This document shows positions 10,722 to 21,997 of a stretch of DNA of 64,000 bases, piece after piece. This DNA comes from Tulasnella sp. 424 (taxonomy: Eukaryota > Basidiomycota > Agaricomycetes > Cantharellales > Tulasnellaceae). The notes below the pieces were generated by a model that did no database searches, was not told where the DNA came from, and saw only the letters and a list, made by a program, of their open reading frames with translations. A program made the translations under genes and the position numbers. Within the stretch, counting starts at the first letter, position 1. Each line of letters begins with the position of its first letter. The stretch spans positions 1 to 64,000 of the forward strand of contig WSUB01000134.1 in NCBI GenBank assembly GCA_019633425.1. The letters run 5' to 3'.

Positions 10722-12576
10722 ATGACCGAACGCCATTCACATACCTTCAAGGACGCCGTCAACCGCCTCCGTGAGGCACCTGACGATTCTGATCATATAG
10801 ACCTTGCGTAAGTAATCTATACTGCAATCCACTCAGTTATATTAGCGAGGGTGGCTGAATCACAATCCTGTTGGTTTCAGCGAAGAGGCCATGGAACTTG
10901 CTACGACTCTATATGACGTGGATACGGTCACCAACATCGTCTGGTCCCGTTACCCCCGCATGAGGCAGCTCATGGCAAGGGCTACAATGCGACGTGACTC
11001 CCTTCGCGGCAACTCACAACTTCCGGACGAGGTGCTCATCGAGATCATCCGCCTCGCCGCCCCCAACCCCAAAATAGACCAGCATACCAATTTATTATCC
11101 GATCCCACACTGTTTCAAACACTCAATGACTATCGTCGAGTGTGTAAACGATGGAGATCGGTGATCGATGGTGCCTCAACACTGTGGGCATTCCTGTCTA
11201 CCGACACAGGATCAGCTAAAGTCGTGCAAAGAGCCATCGCCAAATCCAGGGACGCTCCTCTGGTAATCTCCTACGGGGCCGAGAAGACGGTTTTGCCTCA
11301 GTTCGCCCGCATGGTGATTCCTCAAATGCACCGTTGTGGAGCCTTGTGGATCACAGAACACAACGAGAACGCATCCCATGAATCGGGGGCCGCTTCACTC
11401 TTGGACACCCCTTGTCCCCATTTAGAAGATCTCCACGTTTCCTTCCCGTTTCTGTGGATGATCGACATCGATGACGCCGCGCGGCAGTCCCCAATGCCGA
11501 ACTCGCGCTTCAAAATATGGGCACTTCGGAACAACATTCAAAGGATTAAAGTCCTGTCTCTCCGTCGAGTCGTCGGGTGGGGCACGAAGCTGAAATTGGC
11601 CAATCTCCGGGAGCTGAAACTGAGCCAATCAGGTTTCTCGGCCATGCGCCTAATGGAGTCCCTAACGGAAGCCCCTCTCCTCCAGTCTCTAATAATCGAG
11701 GATCCAAGTCTCCAGAGGGTGGCGGGTGACGACGAAATCTTGCGCGGAATCGCTGTGGAGTTAGCGTTCTTAAGCCGGATCGAACTCCAGGCCGTCACTA
11801 CATCCTTTGCGCACACAACCTTATCCAAGATTACCCCGCCCTCATTAAAACAGCTGATAATAGCCATCAGCATATTTGATGTTCCGGCGTTTTCCTTGGA
11901 TAATCTGGGAGCGGACTACCGAGGGTTAGTTCGCTCACTGATGGAGGCGCAAGGCTCGTTGCCAATCCCGATACGAGTTGAAAACAAAATCCAGCGGCTT
12001 GCTTTGTCTGATCCCGCGACACGCCGCGATTTTGAACTTTCAGGAGTTGACCTCTCTGATAAAGGCAAAACTCGTTGTGCTCAATGTATCCGTGACTTCA
12101 TCAGAGGTTGGAGTTCAAGCTCTGATCCGTCTTTCACTCTCGAATTTGGGCCGATGACGAGGTCGCAAACCGCCGATTACCAGTCATATATACCTCTCAA
12201 AGTGTTTGAGGCCCTGATGGAGATAGAGGGCGTCAGCAAGATCCAAGTCGGGCCTGGAGTTGTCGGCATCAAACAGTTGTACTACCAATTGCAACTTTCC
12301 CATACCGTTGTGCACGAGACAAACCAGTCTCAACGGTGGTCGCTTCCGCAACTGGCTATTCTGGAAATAGAGGGGCAGAACGATCTGGATCGTGCGCTGG
12401 TTAGGATGTTGAAGGGCAGATATGCTGCAGCAGCCTCTCATGGGGAGATTGTTCTTCCACTGGCGTTCTCGATGGTGAAGCTGGTCCGCGACTATGGGAG
12501 AGAACCAGAGCCAACGATTGCTGCCGAAATTAGAAACATCATCGGGGAAGAACATCTCTGTATCGAAATGTTCTAG
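10722..12576 (+). CDS. F-box protein FB3 (long class, two exons)
   Basis: Predicted 593 aa from exons 10722-10807 and 10881-12576 (73-nt intron, phase 2, acceptor GGTTTCAG). The F-box spans about residues 74-134 (QLPDEVLIEIIRLAA, then VCKRWRSVIDGASTLWAFL) after an unusual 70-residue N-terminal extension; most F-box proteins here begin directly with the box. The C-terminal part has LRR-like repeats (LANLRELKLSQ) and ends in a conserved block (VKLVRDYGREPEP, then IIGEE). FB4, FB6 and FB17 share the layout and the intron position. It is divergent from DUF2235-A across a 2-kb shared block. The probable role is an SCF substrate adaptor with unknown target. The start was chosen because FB4 has the same short first exon (MTE...FKDAVNRLR). 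Confidence 0.9.
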
Positions 12577-12599
12577 TGAGAATGCTTTTCGAGATCATT

Positions 12600-12840
12600 G
12601 CTACCATATCTTCTAAGCGAGAATGATGTATTGTGCGTGCTCCAGTCAGTAGGATGTATTTCGAAGAACGAATCAGCGGTGAAATATACACAAAGCTGCC
12701 CTCTCTACGTAAAGCTAGTTGACCACAAAACCCTGAATATGATCGAAACAGATGGTCTCATAGTCGAGGTATCTCGTCTTCCTGGCGGGAGTCCAAAAGG
12801 TATCACTCTATGTGCGTAAGAGCCACATAAAGTATCCACA
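12600..12840. repeat. 3' flank of FB3, repeated in the cassette
   Basis: This sequence downstream of FB3 is nearly identical to 17060-17300 downstream of FB4. It is recognisable, more diverged, at 19185-19385 and 23525-23690, where no F-box gene is attached any more. It probably contains the 3' UTR and terminator of the long F-box genes. No coding sequence is seen. Confidence 0.75.
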
Positions 12841-12841
12841 T

Positions 12842-12985
12842 GACTTCAACGGGTCGAGAACTTCCCTTCACACCGCGCGACACGGTCCAGGATATCTCTT
12901 CTCTGTGCTGGCTCTCAAACAGGGTTTGTAGAGAAGGCCGGATCTCGATCTACATAGTCAGCATATCAAGCTCCGCTAACAAACC
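12842..12985 (-). pseudogene. Remnant of the FB5 C-terminal end
   Basis: On the minus strand this segment resembles the last codons of FB5 (23699-23860). It keeps an E-L-[ND]-x-L-x-M start, an I-E-I-R-P motif and a broken copy of the tail, with an internal stop after the first seven codons. The rest of the FB5-type gene is missing. It follows directly on the FB3 3' flank, just as FB5 follows a copy of the same flank at 23690. This shows that FB5 belonged to the duplicated cassette. Confidence 0.6.
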
Positions 12986-12989
12986 GTGC

Positions 12990-13289
12990 GCTTTGCGTAG
13001 CGACTCCGCGGGGTTGCCCTGGCAAAACCACAGGATCAAACGTTCAGTGATAGGTTGCCTGACAACTCCAACCGTTTTTTCATCGCGTCATGCAAACTAG
13101 CCCTGTCACTATTTTTGATGAACGTCCACAGGACGGGGGTAGACTTGACAACTTAACTCCGTTTTGGCATACCATGACGCAGCAAATCATGGATGAACCG
13201 CGGCGGGTCCTTGAGGTCGTGACGAGTCGAGGTGGAAGAGAGGCTCTCACGAGTATGCTCGATAGTAGTTCGACAGGTAAGGCGTTCAT
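12990..13289 (-). pseudogene. Remnant of FB1-type exon 1
   Basis: The minus strand from ATG 13289 reads MNALPVELLSSILV, the start of the FB1/FB2 family. Small indels then shift the frame, and nucleotide similarity to FB2 exon 1 continues to about 12990 through the segment for the RRL-LSG-LPLNVS region. Exons 2 and 3 are absent. The DUF2235 gene expected on its left in this copy is also missing, so the fragment is joined almost directly to the intergenic block at 13320. Confidence 0.72.
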
Positions 13290-13319
13290 GATGAACGGGG
13301 AAAGAAAATGGAGCACGAA

Positions 13320-15189
13320 GTTTGGACGGGTTGGGCCCTTAAGATATCGATATCGTGGGGGTGGAGGGGTGAAGTGAGAATGGAAAAGGGGAAAGAGAAA
13401 AAGGTTAGACGGAACGGTGGAACGGAGACGGCCGGCCCGGGAGTCCGGAAATGTTGGTGGCTGTGTACGCCAAATGGTACCTTGCCCATTTGTGAGTCTC
13501 GCAGGTTAGATTGACATTAGTAGTGTTCATGTGCACAACTAAAACGCCCCAAACGACTAGGAGGGTCCAAGGTCAACAAGTGGCTATGTTCGTTGTGAAG
13601 GGATATATATGGAAAGTCGGCGCGTGTCGCCACCCGTCCCACCATGGCTGGCGGTGACGCATGACGGCCATGTCGGCGAAGCGCCGCGTCAGCTGGTCTC
13701 GAAAGCGATCCACCGAAACAGCCAGTATTGTCAGCAGAAGAAGGGAGAATGGAAAAGAATATTCGAATTTTCGACGTGTTGTTTGGTGATGACTGCGCTC
13801 CAGTTCGTTGTTCGGCTTGTTCTGAAGAGTCGCATGCCGACGCGGGTCAGTATTCCCTCGCTTGGCTCATACTTCAGAGTCAAACCGCGTGGTAAATGAG
13901 CCAGTTTCTGTCACAGATGATCACTGACCTTCCACTTGCCCAGGAACGACGGCCATCGTTCTCCCCGACGGATATGAGACTGGGCTGGCATAGGTGGATC
14001 AGGTGTTCAGATTCCCAAACAGGGTCTTCTTTAGGAGGCCAGAATCCGTCCTAGGCTCTCTGGTTATTCTTTAGAACTAGTTGATAAGTTACTTTCCTTG
14101 GGAGTTTGGGCATCCCGACGTGCAAGAGACTTGGATGATGCGCCACTTCGGGCACACTTGGCCCTCGAACAACAGCCAGTCACACGCGTAAGCAGTTTCA
14201 TGGAGCATCTCGGCGGACACCGCCGGAGCCGAATAACAACAAAGGCTATCCTTTTAGGTCACCTCAAATTTTCATGTGCCGGTCTTGTCCAAACCGATTA
14301 GAGGCTTAGAGGGCTTTGACCAGGGAGTCATGATTCGACGCTGCGGGCATTGACCGGGAACGATTCGACCCGCTGGTGAACTCCTTCATGATTGGGATTC
14401 GCCCTATATGATCACGGAAACATGCTATCCACTATTCGGAACGTGGAGCAAGTCCTAGATATTTCCAGACAGGGGTCCTGCGGTGACAAATGCCGCGTTC
14501 CCCAACCGGTTGTATTGCCCGTGGCGATACCAAACTCCTTCCTTAAGCTGAGCGCGTGCATACTTCTTTTAGATTCTTTTGTACGGCTTGGGTGATAGGT
14601 CGCTGTCGGCTCTGCGTACCGATTCCGCCCATTTTCCGACTTATAGTAATAATGATTGTGGTTATGCTAGGCTTGAAAGGGTAAGAGTCCTGTGCAAGGA
14701 CCAAAATCGAAGCCGTGGTCAGAACTGACGAACAACGCCAGCAAAATTTGGAGCCTAAAGAAGTGGCGGACATCACCTTCAGATCAGCACCACCCCTTGA
14801 AATTGCCAGACATGCGCTGAATGATGACCCCAAATCCACAGGGGTCCACAGGGCGACCTCGTCCAGCGGGCGGATCCCGACCGCAAGCATATCGTAGAGC
14901 CTTTATACGAAAAAAAAACATTGTGAATTAGTAGCACTCCACAATGAAAGCGCTACTCGTCTAAGGGGTTGCACTGCCAGGCTTGATGGATCCGGAACCT
15001 CAATGCCGTATTGGGATGATCTGGGAATATTCCCACCGCAACGTGTTCGATCCGCCACAAACGATATTCCTTATCGAACGCGGTCCCCCACCATCAACCG
15101 AACTCCATCGCTATCTTCCCCGTTAACTCCAGCACTTTCCTCTATATCCCAAAAGCTTTTCTTCCGTACGTCTGGTACCTCAATTTGCA
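13320..15189. repeat. Cassette intergenic block, copy 2 (upstream of FB4)
   Basis: This is the counterpart of 8639-10721, with about 90% or more matching bases by eye in its right half. It retains the polypurine run near 13380 and the CGGCGG-ACA-CCGCCG palindrome near 14213. It also has, once and unbroken, the 78-bp sequence that flanks the assembly gap in copy 1 (around 14780-14855). There is no DUF2235 gene at its left end, only F-box remnants. No convincing gene lies inside. Confidence 0.7.
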
Positions 15190-17035
15190 ATGACAGAACC
15201 CCAGGCATACACCTTCAAGGACGCCGTCAACCGGCTACGTCAGGCACCCGACGATTCTGATCATATACACCTTGCGTAAGTGATCTATGCTGCAGTCCAC
15301 CCAGTTATCTCATTGAGGAGGACTGAGTCACCATCCTTTTGGTTTCAGCGAAGAGGCAATCGAACTCGCTGTGACTGCATATGAAGTCGATGCGGTCACC
15401 AACATCTTCTGGTCCCGTTATCCCCGGATCAGGCAGCTCATGGCGAGGGCAAGAACGCGACGAGATTCTCTTCGAGGCAGCTCCCAACTCCCGGACGAGG
15501 TGCTCATCGAGATCATTCGTGTCGCCGCCTCCAACCCCAAAATAGACCAGCGTACCCAGCTGTTATCCGATCCCACACTGTTTAATACACTCAATAGTTA
15601 TCGCCGAGTGTGTAAACGCTGGAAATTCCTAATCGACGGCTCCTCAACACTGTGGGCATTCCTCTCTGCGGACAGAGCATCAACCAGAGTGTTCCGAAGA
15701 GCGGTAGCCCGATCCGGGGACGCCCCTGTGGTAATCTCCTACGGGGCTGGGAAGATGGATTGGGCTCAATTTGTCGACATGGCGATTCCTCATATGCACC
15801 GTTGCAAAGCTCTGTGGATGAAAGCAGACAAGGATTCAGATCTACCAACGCTCCTTTCACTCTTGGACAAGCCTAGCCCCAGTCTGGAAGAGCTCCATGT
15901 CTACCTCCCGTTTGCGGGGGCAATGGCAATGAACATCGATGGCATCCCGGAGTTCATCAAAACAAGTCTGTACTTACAAATGGAGGCGCTTCGAAGTAAT
16001 ATGCAGAGGATTAGAGCCCTGTCTCTTGATCCCGTTGTCGAGTGGGACTCAACGCTGAAATTGGCCAATCTCCGGGAGCTGAAGCTACACCGCCCATCTT
16101 TCCCGGCCATGCACCTGATCGAATGCATAGCGGAAGCCCCTCTCCTTCAGTCCCTAGTCATTGAGGATCCAGTTTTCCAGCGGACGTCGGATAAAAACGA
16201 AATCCTGGGCGGATTCGCTGTAGAACTCGCGTTCTTGACCCGCATCGAGCTCCAGGCCGTTACTCCGTCCTTCGCACACGCAACCTTATCCAAGATTACC
16301 CCACCCTCGTTGAAGGAGCTCATAATCGCCCTCACAATCTGTGCTCCTGCATTTTCCTTGGACAATATTGGACCGGACTACCGAGGGTTGGTCCACTCAC
16401 TCATGGAATCGCAGGGCTCGTTGCCAATCCCGATCCGAGTCGAAAACCAAATCCAGCGGCTTGCTTTGTTCGATCCAGAGACACGCCGCCATTTTGAACT
16501 TTCAGGAGTTCACCTCTTTGATCGAAGCAAGCCTCATTGTGCTCAATGTATCCGCGACTTGATCAGAGGTTGGAAGTCAAGGTCTGATCCATCTTTCACT
16601 CTCGAATTTGGTCCTATGACAAACTCGCAAGCCGACGATTACTGGACATATGTACCTCCCAATGCGTTAAGGGCCTTGATGGAAATAGAGGGCGTCAGCA
16701 AAATCCAAGTCGGACCAGGATTTGTCCACGTCGGATATTTGTACGACCAACTTTCGCGTCCTGTTGTTCACGGGGCAGACCAGTCTCAACGGTGGTTGCT
16801 TCCGAAGCTAGCTATTCTGGAAATAGAGGGGCAGGATGATGCGGATGACGGGCTGGCTAGGATGTTGAAGGACAGATATGCTGCGGCTGCAGCCCCTGAC
16901 GGAGACAATATTCTTCCACGACCATTCTCGATGGTGAAGCTGGTCCGCGACTATGGGAGAGAACCAGAGCCAACGATTGCTGCCGAAGTTAGAAACATCA
17001 TCGGGGAAGAACGTCTCTGTATCGAAATGTTTTAG
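15190..17035 (+). CDS. F-box protein FB4 (long class, two exons)
   Basis: Predicted 590 aa from exons 15190-15275 and 15349-17035 with a 73-nt phase-2 intron at the same place as in FB3. The first exon encodes MTEPQAYTFKDAVNRLR; the F-box begins near residue 74 (QLPDEVLIEIIRVAA) and includes VCKRWKFLIDGSSTLWAFL. The LRR-like body and the C-terminal VKLVRDYGREPEP block match FB3, and the two proteins are close paralogues (about three quarters identical by eye). Differences concentrate in the middle, for example the segment after SLDKPSPSLEELHV, which carries a longer insert than FB3. Upstream is a copy of the intergenic block, and the 3' flank is shared with FB3. Confidence 0.9.
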
Positions 17036-17059
17036 TATGAATGATTTCTGAGATTATTC

Positions 17060-17300
17060 CTACCATTTCTTCTAAGCGAGAATGATGCATTGTGCGTGCT
17101 CCAGTCAGTAGGGTGTATTTCGAAGAACGAATCAGCGCTGAAGTATAGACAAAGCTGCCTTCTCTACGTAAAACTAGTTGACCACAAAACCCTGAATAGG
17201 ATCGAAACAGATGGTCTCATAATCGAGGTATCTTGCCTTCCTGGCGGAAGTCCAAAAGGTATCGCTCCATGCGCGGAAGAGCCACATAAAGCGTCCACAT
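17060..17300. repeat. 3' flank of FB4, repeated in the cassette
   Basis: Nearly identical to 12600-12840 downstream of FB3. Probable 3' UTR and terminator region. It ends abruptly at about 17300, where it is joined to a remnant of the DUF2235 start and the next intergenic block. Confidence 0.75.
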
Positions 17301-17324
17301 GAATTCAACGAACGGAGATAGTCA

Positions 17325-17346
17325 TGGTCTTGGTTTGTTTGGTCAT
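17325..17346 (-). pseudogene. Tiny remnant of a DUF2235 start
   Basis: The minus strand at 17346 has ATG followed by codons for T-K-Q-T-K-T, matching MTKQPKT of DUF2235-A, with the conserved leader on its 5' side. After about seven codons the match ends and unrelated sequence follows. Nearly the whole hydrolase gene has been deleted here while its promoter side is retained. Confidence 0.55.
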
Positions 17347-19184
17347 TTTTGGTTGAGATTGAAAGGGGAGCAACGGTGCTGAACAACCCGACATTTTATA
17401 GTAGTCTTAAGATATCGTGGGGGTGGAGGGAGGGGTGAAGTGAGAATGGAAAAGAGGAAAGAGGAAAAAGGAAAGAGGAAAGAGGAAAAGTTAGACGGAA
17501 CGGTCGAACGAAGCCGGCCGGCCCTGGAGTCTGGAAATGTTGGTGCGTGGCTGTGTGCGCCAAATGGTACCTTGCCCATTTGTGAGTCTCGCAGGTTAGA
17601 TTAACATTAGTAGTGTCCATGTACACAATTAAAACGCCCCAAACGAATAGGAGGTTCCAAGCTCAACAAGTGGCTATGTTCGTTGTGCAGGGATATATAT
17701 GGAAAGTCGGCGCGCGTCGTCACCCGTCCCACCCTGGTTGGCGGTGACGCATGACGGCCATGTCGGTGAAGCGCCGCGTCAGTTGGCCTCGAAAGCGATT
17801 CACCGAAACAATCAGCATCGTCAGCAAAAGAATCGAGAATCGAGAAGAACATTCGATTTTTTGACGTCTTGTTTGGTGACGACTGCGCCCCAATTCGTTG
17901 TTCGGGCTTGTTCTGAAGAGTCGCATGGCGACGCGGGTCAGTATTCCCTCGCTTGGCTCAGACTTCAAAGTCAAACTGCATGGGAAATGAACCTGTTTCT
18001 GTCACAGATGATCACTGACCTTCCATTTGCCCACGAACGACGGCAATCGTTCTCCCCGACGGATAGGAGACTGGCTAGGATAGGTGGATCAGGTGTTCAG
18101 ATTCCCAAACAGGATCTTCCTTAGGAGGCCAGAGTCCGTTCTAGGCTCTCCGGTTACTCTTTAGAACTAGTTGATAAGTTACTTTCCTTGGGAGTGTGGG
18201 CGTCCCGATGTGCAGGAAACTCGGATGATGCGCCACTTCGGGCACACTTGGCACTCGAACAACAGCCAGTTACACGCGTTTCATGGAGCATCTCGGCGGA
18301 CCCCGCCGGAGCCGAATAACAACAAAGGCGATCCTTTTAGTCCACCCCAAATGTCCATGTGCCAGTCTTGTCCAAAATGATTAGAGCGTTAGACCAAGGA
18401 GTCGTGATTCAACGCTGCGGCGGGCATTGACAACTCACTTCCTGACTAGGATTCGACCCATATCATCACGGAAACATTCTATCCACTATTTCAAACATGG
18501 CGCAAGTCCTCATTATTCCAAACAGGAGGTCATGCGGTGAGAAATGCTGCGTACTCCAGCCGCTTGTTTTGCTCATGCCCGTTGCATTGCTCATGGCGAT
18601 ACCAAACTTCTTCCTTGGCGCGTGCATATACGTGGTTGATTCATTTGTACGGGTTGGGTAATAGCTCGCTGTCGGCTCCGCGTACCGGTCCTGCCCATTT
18701 TCCGACTTATACTAATAATGATCGTGGTTATGCAGGGCCTGAAAGGGTAAGAGTCCTGTGCAAGGACGAAAATCGAAGCCGTGGTCAGAACCGACGAAAA
18801 ACGCCAGCAAATTTTGGAGCCTAAAGAAGTGGTGGACATCACTTTAATATCAGCACCACCCCTTAAAATCGCCAGACATGCGCTGAACGATGACCCCAAA
18901 TTCACAGGGGACCACCGGGCGACCTCGGTCAGTGGGCGGATCTTGACCACCAACATATTGTTGAGCCTTTATACGAGAAAGCATACTGGATTAGAAGCAG
19001 TCCACAATGAAAGCGCTATTCGTCTAAGGGATTGCACTGCCAGGTGCTTGATGGATCCGGAACCTCAATGACGTATTGGGATGATCTGGGAATATTCTCA
19101 CCGCAACGTGTGCGATCCGCCACAAACAATCCTCTGACCGACTCATCGAACGCGGTCTCCCATCATCCATATCTCCCAAGCCCA
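17347..19184. repeat. Cassette intergenic block, copy 3
   Basis: It aligns with 13320-15189 and 8639-10721 and includes the TATA string near 17391, the CGGCGG-ACC-CCGCCG motif near 18293 and the conserved stretch at 18780-18940. A polypurine run of GGAAAGA-like units at 17443-17491 is longer than in the other copies. The right end stops inside what would be the leader of a long F-box gene, and the gene itself is missing. There is no supported coding sequence. Confidence 0.7.
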
Positions 19185-19385
19185 AATGACGCATAATTGT
19201 GCGTGTTTCGTTTAGTCGGATGTAATCTGAGGAACGAACCAGTGGGGAAACCCATACAACGCTCCATCCTGTCCGTTAAGGTAATCGATCGTAAAGCCGG
19301 AATACGATTGCAAAACTAGGGACCGAGGCTACCTTTATCGAGGTATCTCGCCCTGGAAACAGTTTAAGAAGTATCAGGATGAAAT
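19185..19385. repeat. Orphan 3' flank of a deleted long F-box gene
   Basis: This sequence matches the flanks downstream of FB3 and FB4, with landmarks TTGTGCGTG and ATCGAGGTATCTCG, but there is no F-box gene before it. The upstream block is joined to it almost directly. The F-box coding region was therefore lost in this copy. It meets the DUF2235-B 3' flank at about 19395. Confidence 0.65.
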
Positions 19386-19394
19386 CCGGGTCCG

Positions 19395-19732
19395 GAGCTA
19401 CGAGAACAAAATAGGACGCTACGAGCAACTAAATCCATAGGCATGATACAAGAAGAAAACTAATGATACATCGGTAGTCATATTAAGGCGTGATTATGAT
19501 ATGTCTACTGTATTCGCGTGGAAAGGTGGAACAAAGTCGCGAATGGGGGGGAAGGAGAAATATGGAAATCGTGAAACAGGTAACGGGAGCAACACATTAG
19601 TGGTAAATCGAAACGCTTGAGGAAGCAAGTCCAAAGCTAAAAGAAAAAGTAAAAAGGGTAGCCTCTAGAATCGTGTGGAAATGAAAGTCGGAACATAGGA
19701 AACGAACAGCTGTTGATTCGTCGGGTAATGGG
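19395..19732. repeat. Conserved 3' flank of DUF2235-B
   Basis: Aligns with 5990-6360 next to DUF2235-A. The similarity begins at the same landmark (ACAAAATAGGAC) in both, marking one boundary of the duplicated block. Probable 3' UTR. No gene is seen. Confidence 0.7.
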
Positions 19733-21997
19733 CTAGTCGACGTAAGTGATTGTTGAACCTTTTGGCAACTTGGCTCTTGGCGTATAGTCCGCTCTCAGCT
19801 TGACGGATGAGTGGAATAGCGGATTGGGGTCTTGGATCTCCCTCGGCCGTCCTCGGTTACAGCTTTACGAAGACAAGTTTCATAATCAGTTAGGCCTCTC
19901 TGACGACTTAAACAAGCAGAGCAACTTACTAGAATCCTTTATGCCAATGCCCCTCATTATCCTGGTGGTACTGCCATAGAGGAACGAATTCCAAGATCCA
20001 CCAAGCCCATCTCTTCTCCAACTGATCGAACATCTCCGCATTAGCGTCCTTTATAGGATCGTCTTCAAAGACTTGAACGACCGTTATACCGTCATTGGAC
20101 GAGTCGAGATCCCCTTTCCCGTTGGGAGATTCTTCGATGAGGATCGGCGCACTGGGTCTTTGAATCGAGATCCTCCCGTCTTTACCGATCGTCGTCGCAG
20201 CAGTGAGACCCGAGGCTGACAGTGTCCGAATTAAATCCCACTTGCTCTGTCCGCTGTTGCTTCCTCTTGTGTACTCCTCCACGGCTGGGCTCCGGCATGT
20301 GTCCCTCCACTCTGCACCCTTTTTAGTCGTCACTAAAGTAGTGAGCAAGCTGAAGGCGGGGAGTTGAGGTCTGTGATAAGGCGTTCGATCTGAGAGGGTG
20401 ATGATCACGGTTTCGAGTGCGGGGATGTCGGCAAACGCGTTTGATTTGAAAAGGATTGGTGCCTGGCTAGCGAAGATTTCGTTGACCATCCACATAAGGG
20501 ATGGGTTAGCGAGGGTGTTGGTCTGGTTATTTGACGCGGAGCCGCCACCAACGTCTGCGTGGCATCCTGTTGCAATGGTTTTGTATCGGTTAGTTCAGCA
20601 ATCGGGTCCGTCGAAATCAGCGGAGGGCGCTCACCAGCAAACCAAACCTCTTTCACATCCGTCGCAAAATGCCCCTCGCACTCGTCGTCATCGTGCCCAT
20701 CATCAATAGCGTCCGAATCCACGCTGAAAACCGTCCTCTTCCTTAAGACTGTCCTCCTATGCCGAATCTTTCCCTCCACAACGTCTCCAACGACGTTTTC
20801 GAACACCTCCCCAAATTTAGCCACCTCTTGTCGCACGCCATCTCCAACGTGCTTCACACCATCACTGATCCTCTCTAAAAGGCTTCCGGGTCGAGTCGGC
20901 TTTGGGACGACGGGGGTGCCTTTGTCGGGATCGTTCTTCGCGGCGGCGGCTGTGGGTGCTGAACGATGCCACGGGTTTGGCTTGAATTTCGCTCGGTGTT
21001 CGTCGAGTGCCAAGGCATGCCTGAACGTTTTGACGGTGGTATTTGATGCGGTGAACGGTAGATGCCGTGATAAAACGCCCACTGAGGATACGGTATCCCT
21101 GTTAGACGTTCAGGGAGGGCCACGGGGCAGGGAGCGGCGTCAGCAGGGAACGCAACGGGAACCGGTGTTGCTCCTAAAAAGAGACATACCAGACACCCAT
21201 AAATTCAATGCACACATCCCTCGAGAATGCCGCTTTGAAACATCTAGCAGCAAGTTTTCCATTGGGGGTTGTATCCTTGTACTTCTTGTAGGCAAATGAG
21301 ATTTGCTCCTCGTTAGATTTGGGTAATAGCCCGACCTAAGGGTTCCATCAAACCATCACCAAACCGGCGCTGACATCAGTTAAAAGCCACTGTGTTGAAA
21401 CGTTATGAGGACGCACTTTGTGGAGCATTCCAGCCAGGCATCGAGCGGTGTACGCCCCTCGACTGAATCCGAATAAACAGATTTTGTCGCCTGCTTCGAA
21501 GTTTTCCATAAGGAACCTATATCCGCCTATGATCTGATTCAAAGAGAAAGGCAGGGTCAGGGTTATGCTGTTCGCCCAACATATTATCCTAGGGATACTT
21601 ACGTGGGCGTCGAGGTACCTGGTAGTCCGAAACGGGAGGGAACACAGCCACTCCGTTGAGAACGCCGAGCGGGACGTTTAAGGAGGTGAACTACGAGCTG
21701 ACCATGCCAGTCCAGCATCCAGAACTTTTGCTAGACCTTGTAAAGTAGGACTCCAGGCAGAGTTCGGGGCGATATACGTTCCTAGTTTGCCAATGTTCGA
21801 AAACCGCGATTTAGCGGTGCATTGAGGACTCAGGACGAGGTCAACACACCTATTCCAGGCTGGTAGTAACACCTCTGGCTGTCCATTTCATTCTTTTCTA
21901 GTGCTGAAAAGAGTCGGACGACGTTGGTGTTTTCGTCGGTGAATGAGTTGGAGGTGCCGTCGAAACATAATATGAGGGTCTTGGGTTGCTTAGCCAT
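19733..21997 (-). CDS. DUF2235-B, alpha/beta-hydrolase-like protein
   Basis: Predicted 578 aa from eight exons: 21997-21850, 21781-21703, 21618-21603, 21533-21417, 21335-21190, 21098-20635, 20566-19930, 19862-19733. Phases are identical to DUF2235-A, including the 16-nt third exon. The motifs [21 protein letters not shown] (candidate Ser105) and CHADVGGG (Asp328) are intact. Two usually conserved positions differ: the Met before GGY in exon 4 is Ile, and the Trp at the start of the C-terminal NRGRPRE block is Cys. No frame break is visible, so it may still be functional. It is upstream-linked to the block at 21998-23520, but the long F-box partner is missing there. A soluble hydrolase is expected; the substrate is not known. 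Confidence 0.88.

Noticed and set aside
14543..14890. 115-codon minus-strand frame in the intergenic block
   Set aside because: A similar frame exists in copies 1 and 3 only because the DNA is duplicated. Indels between copies break it and no protein motif is visible.
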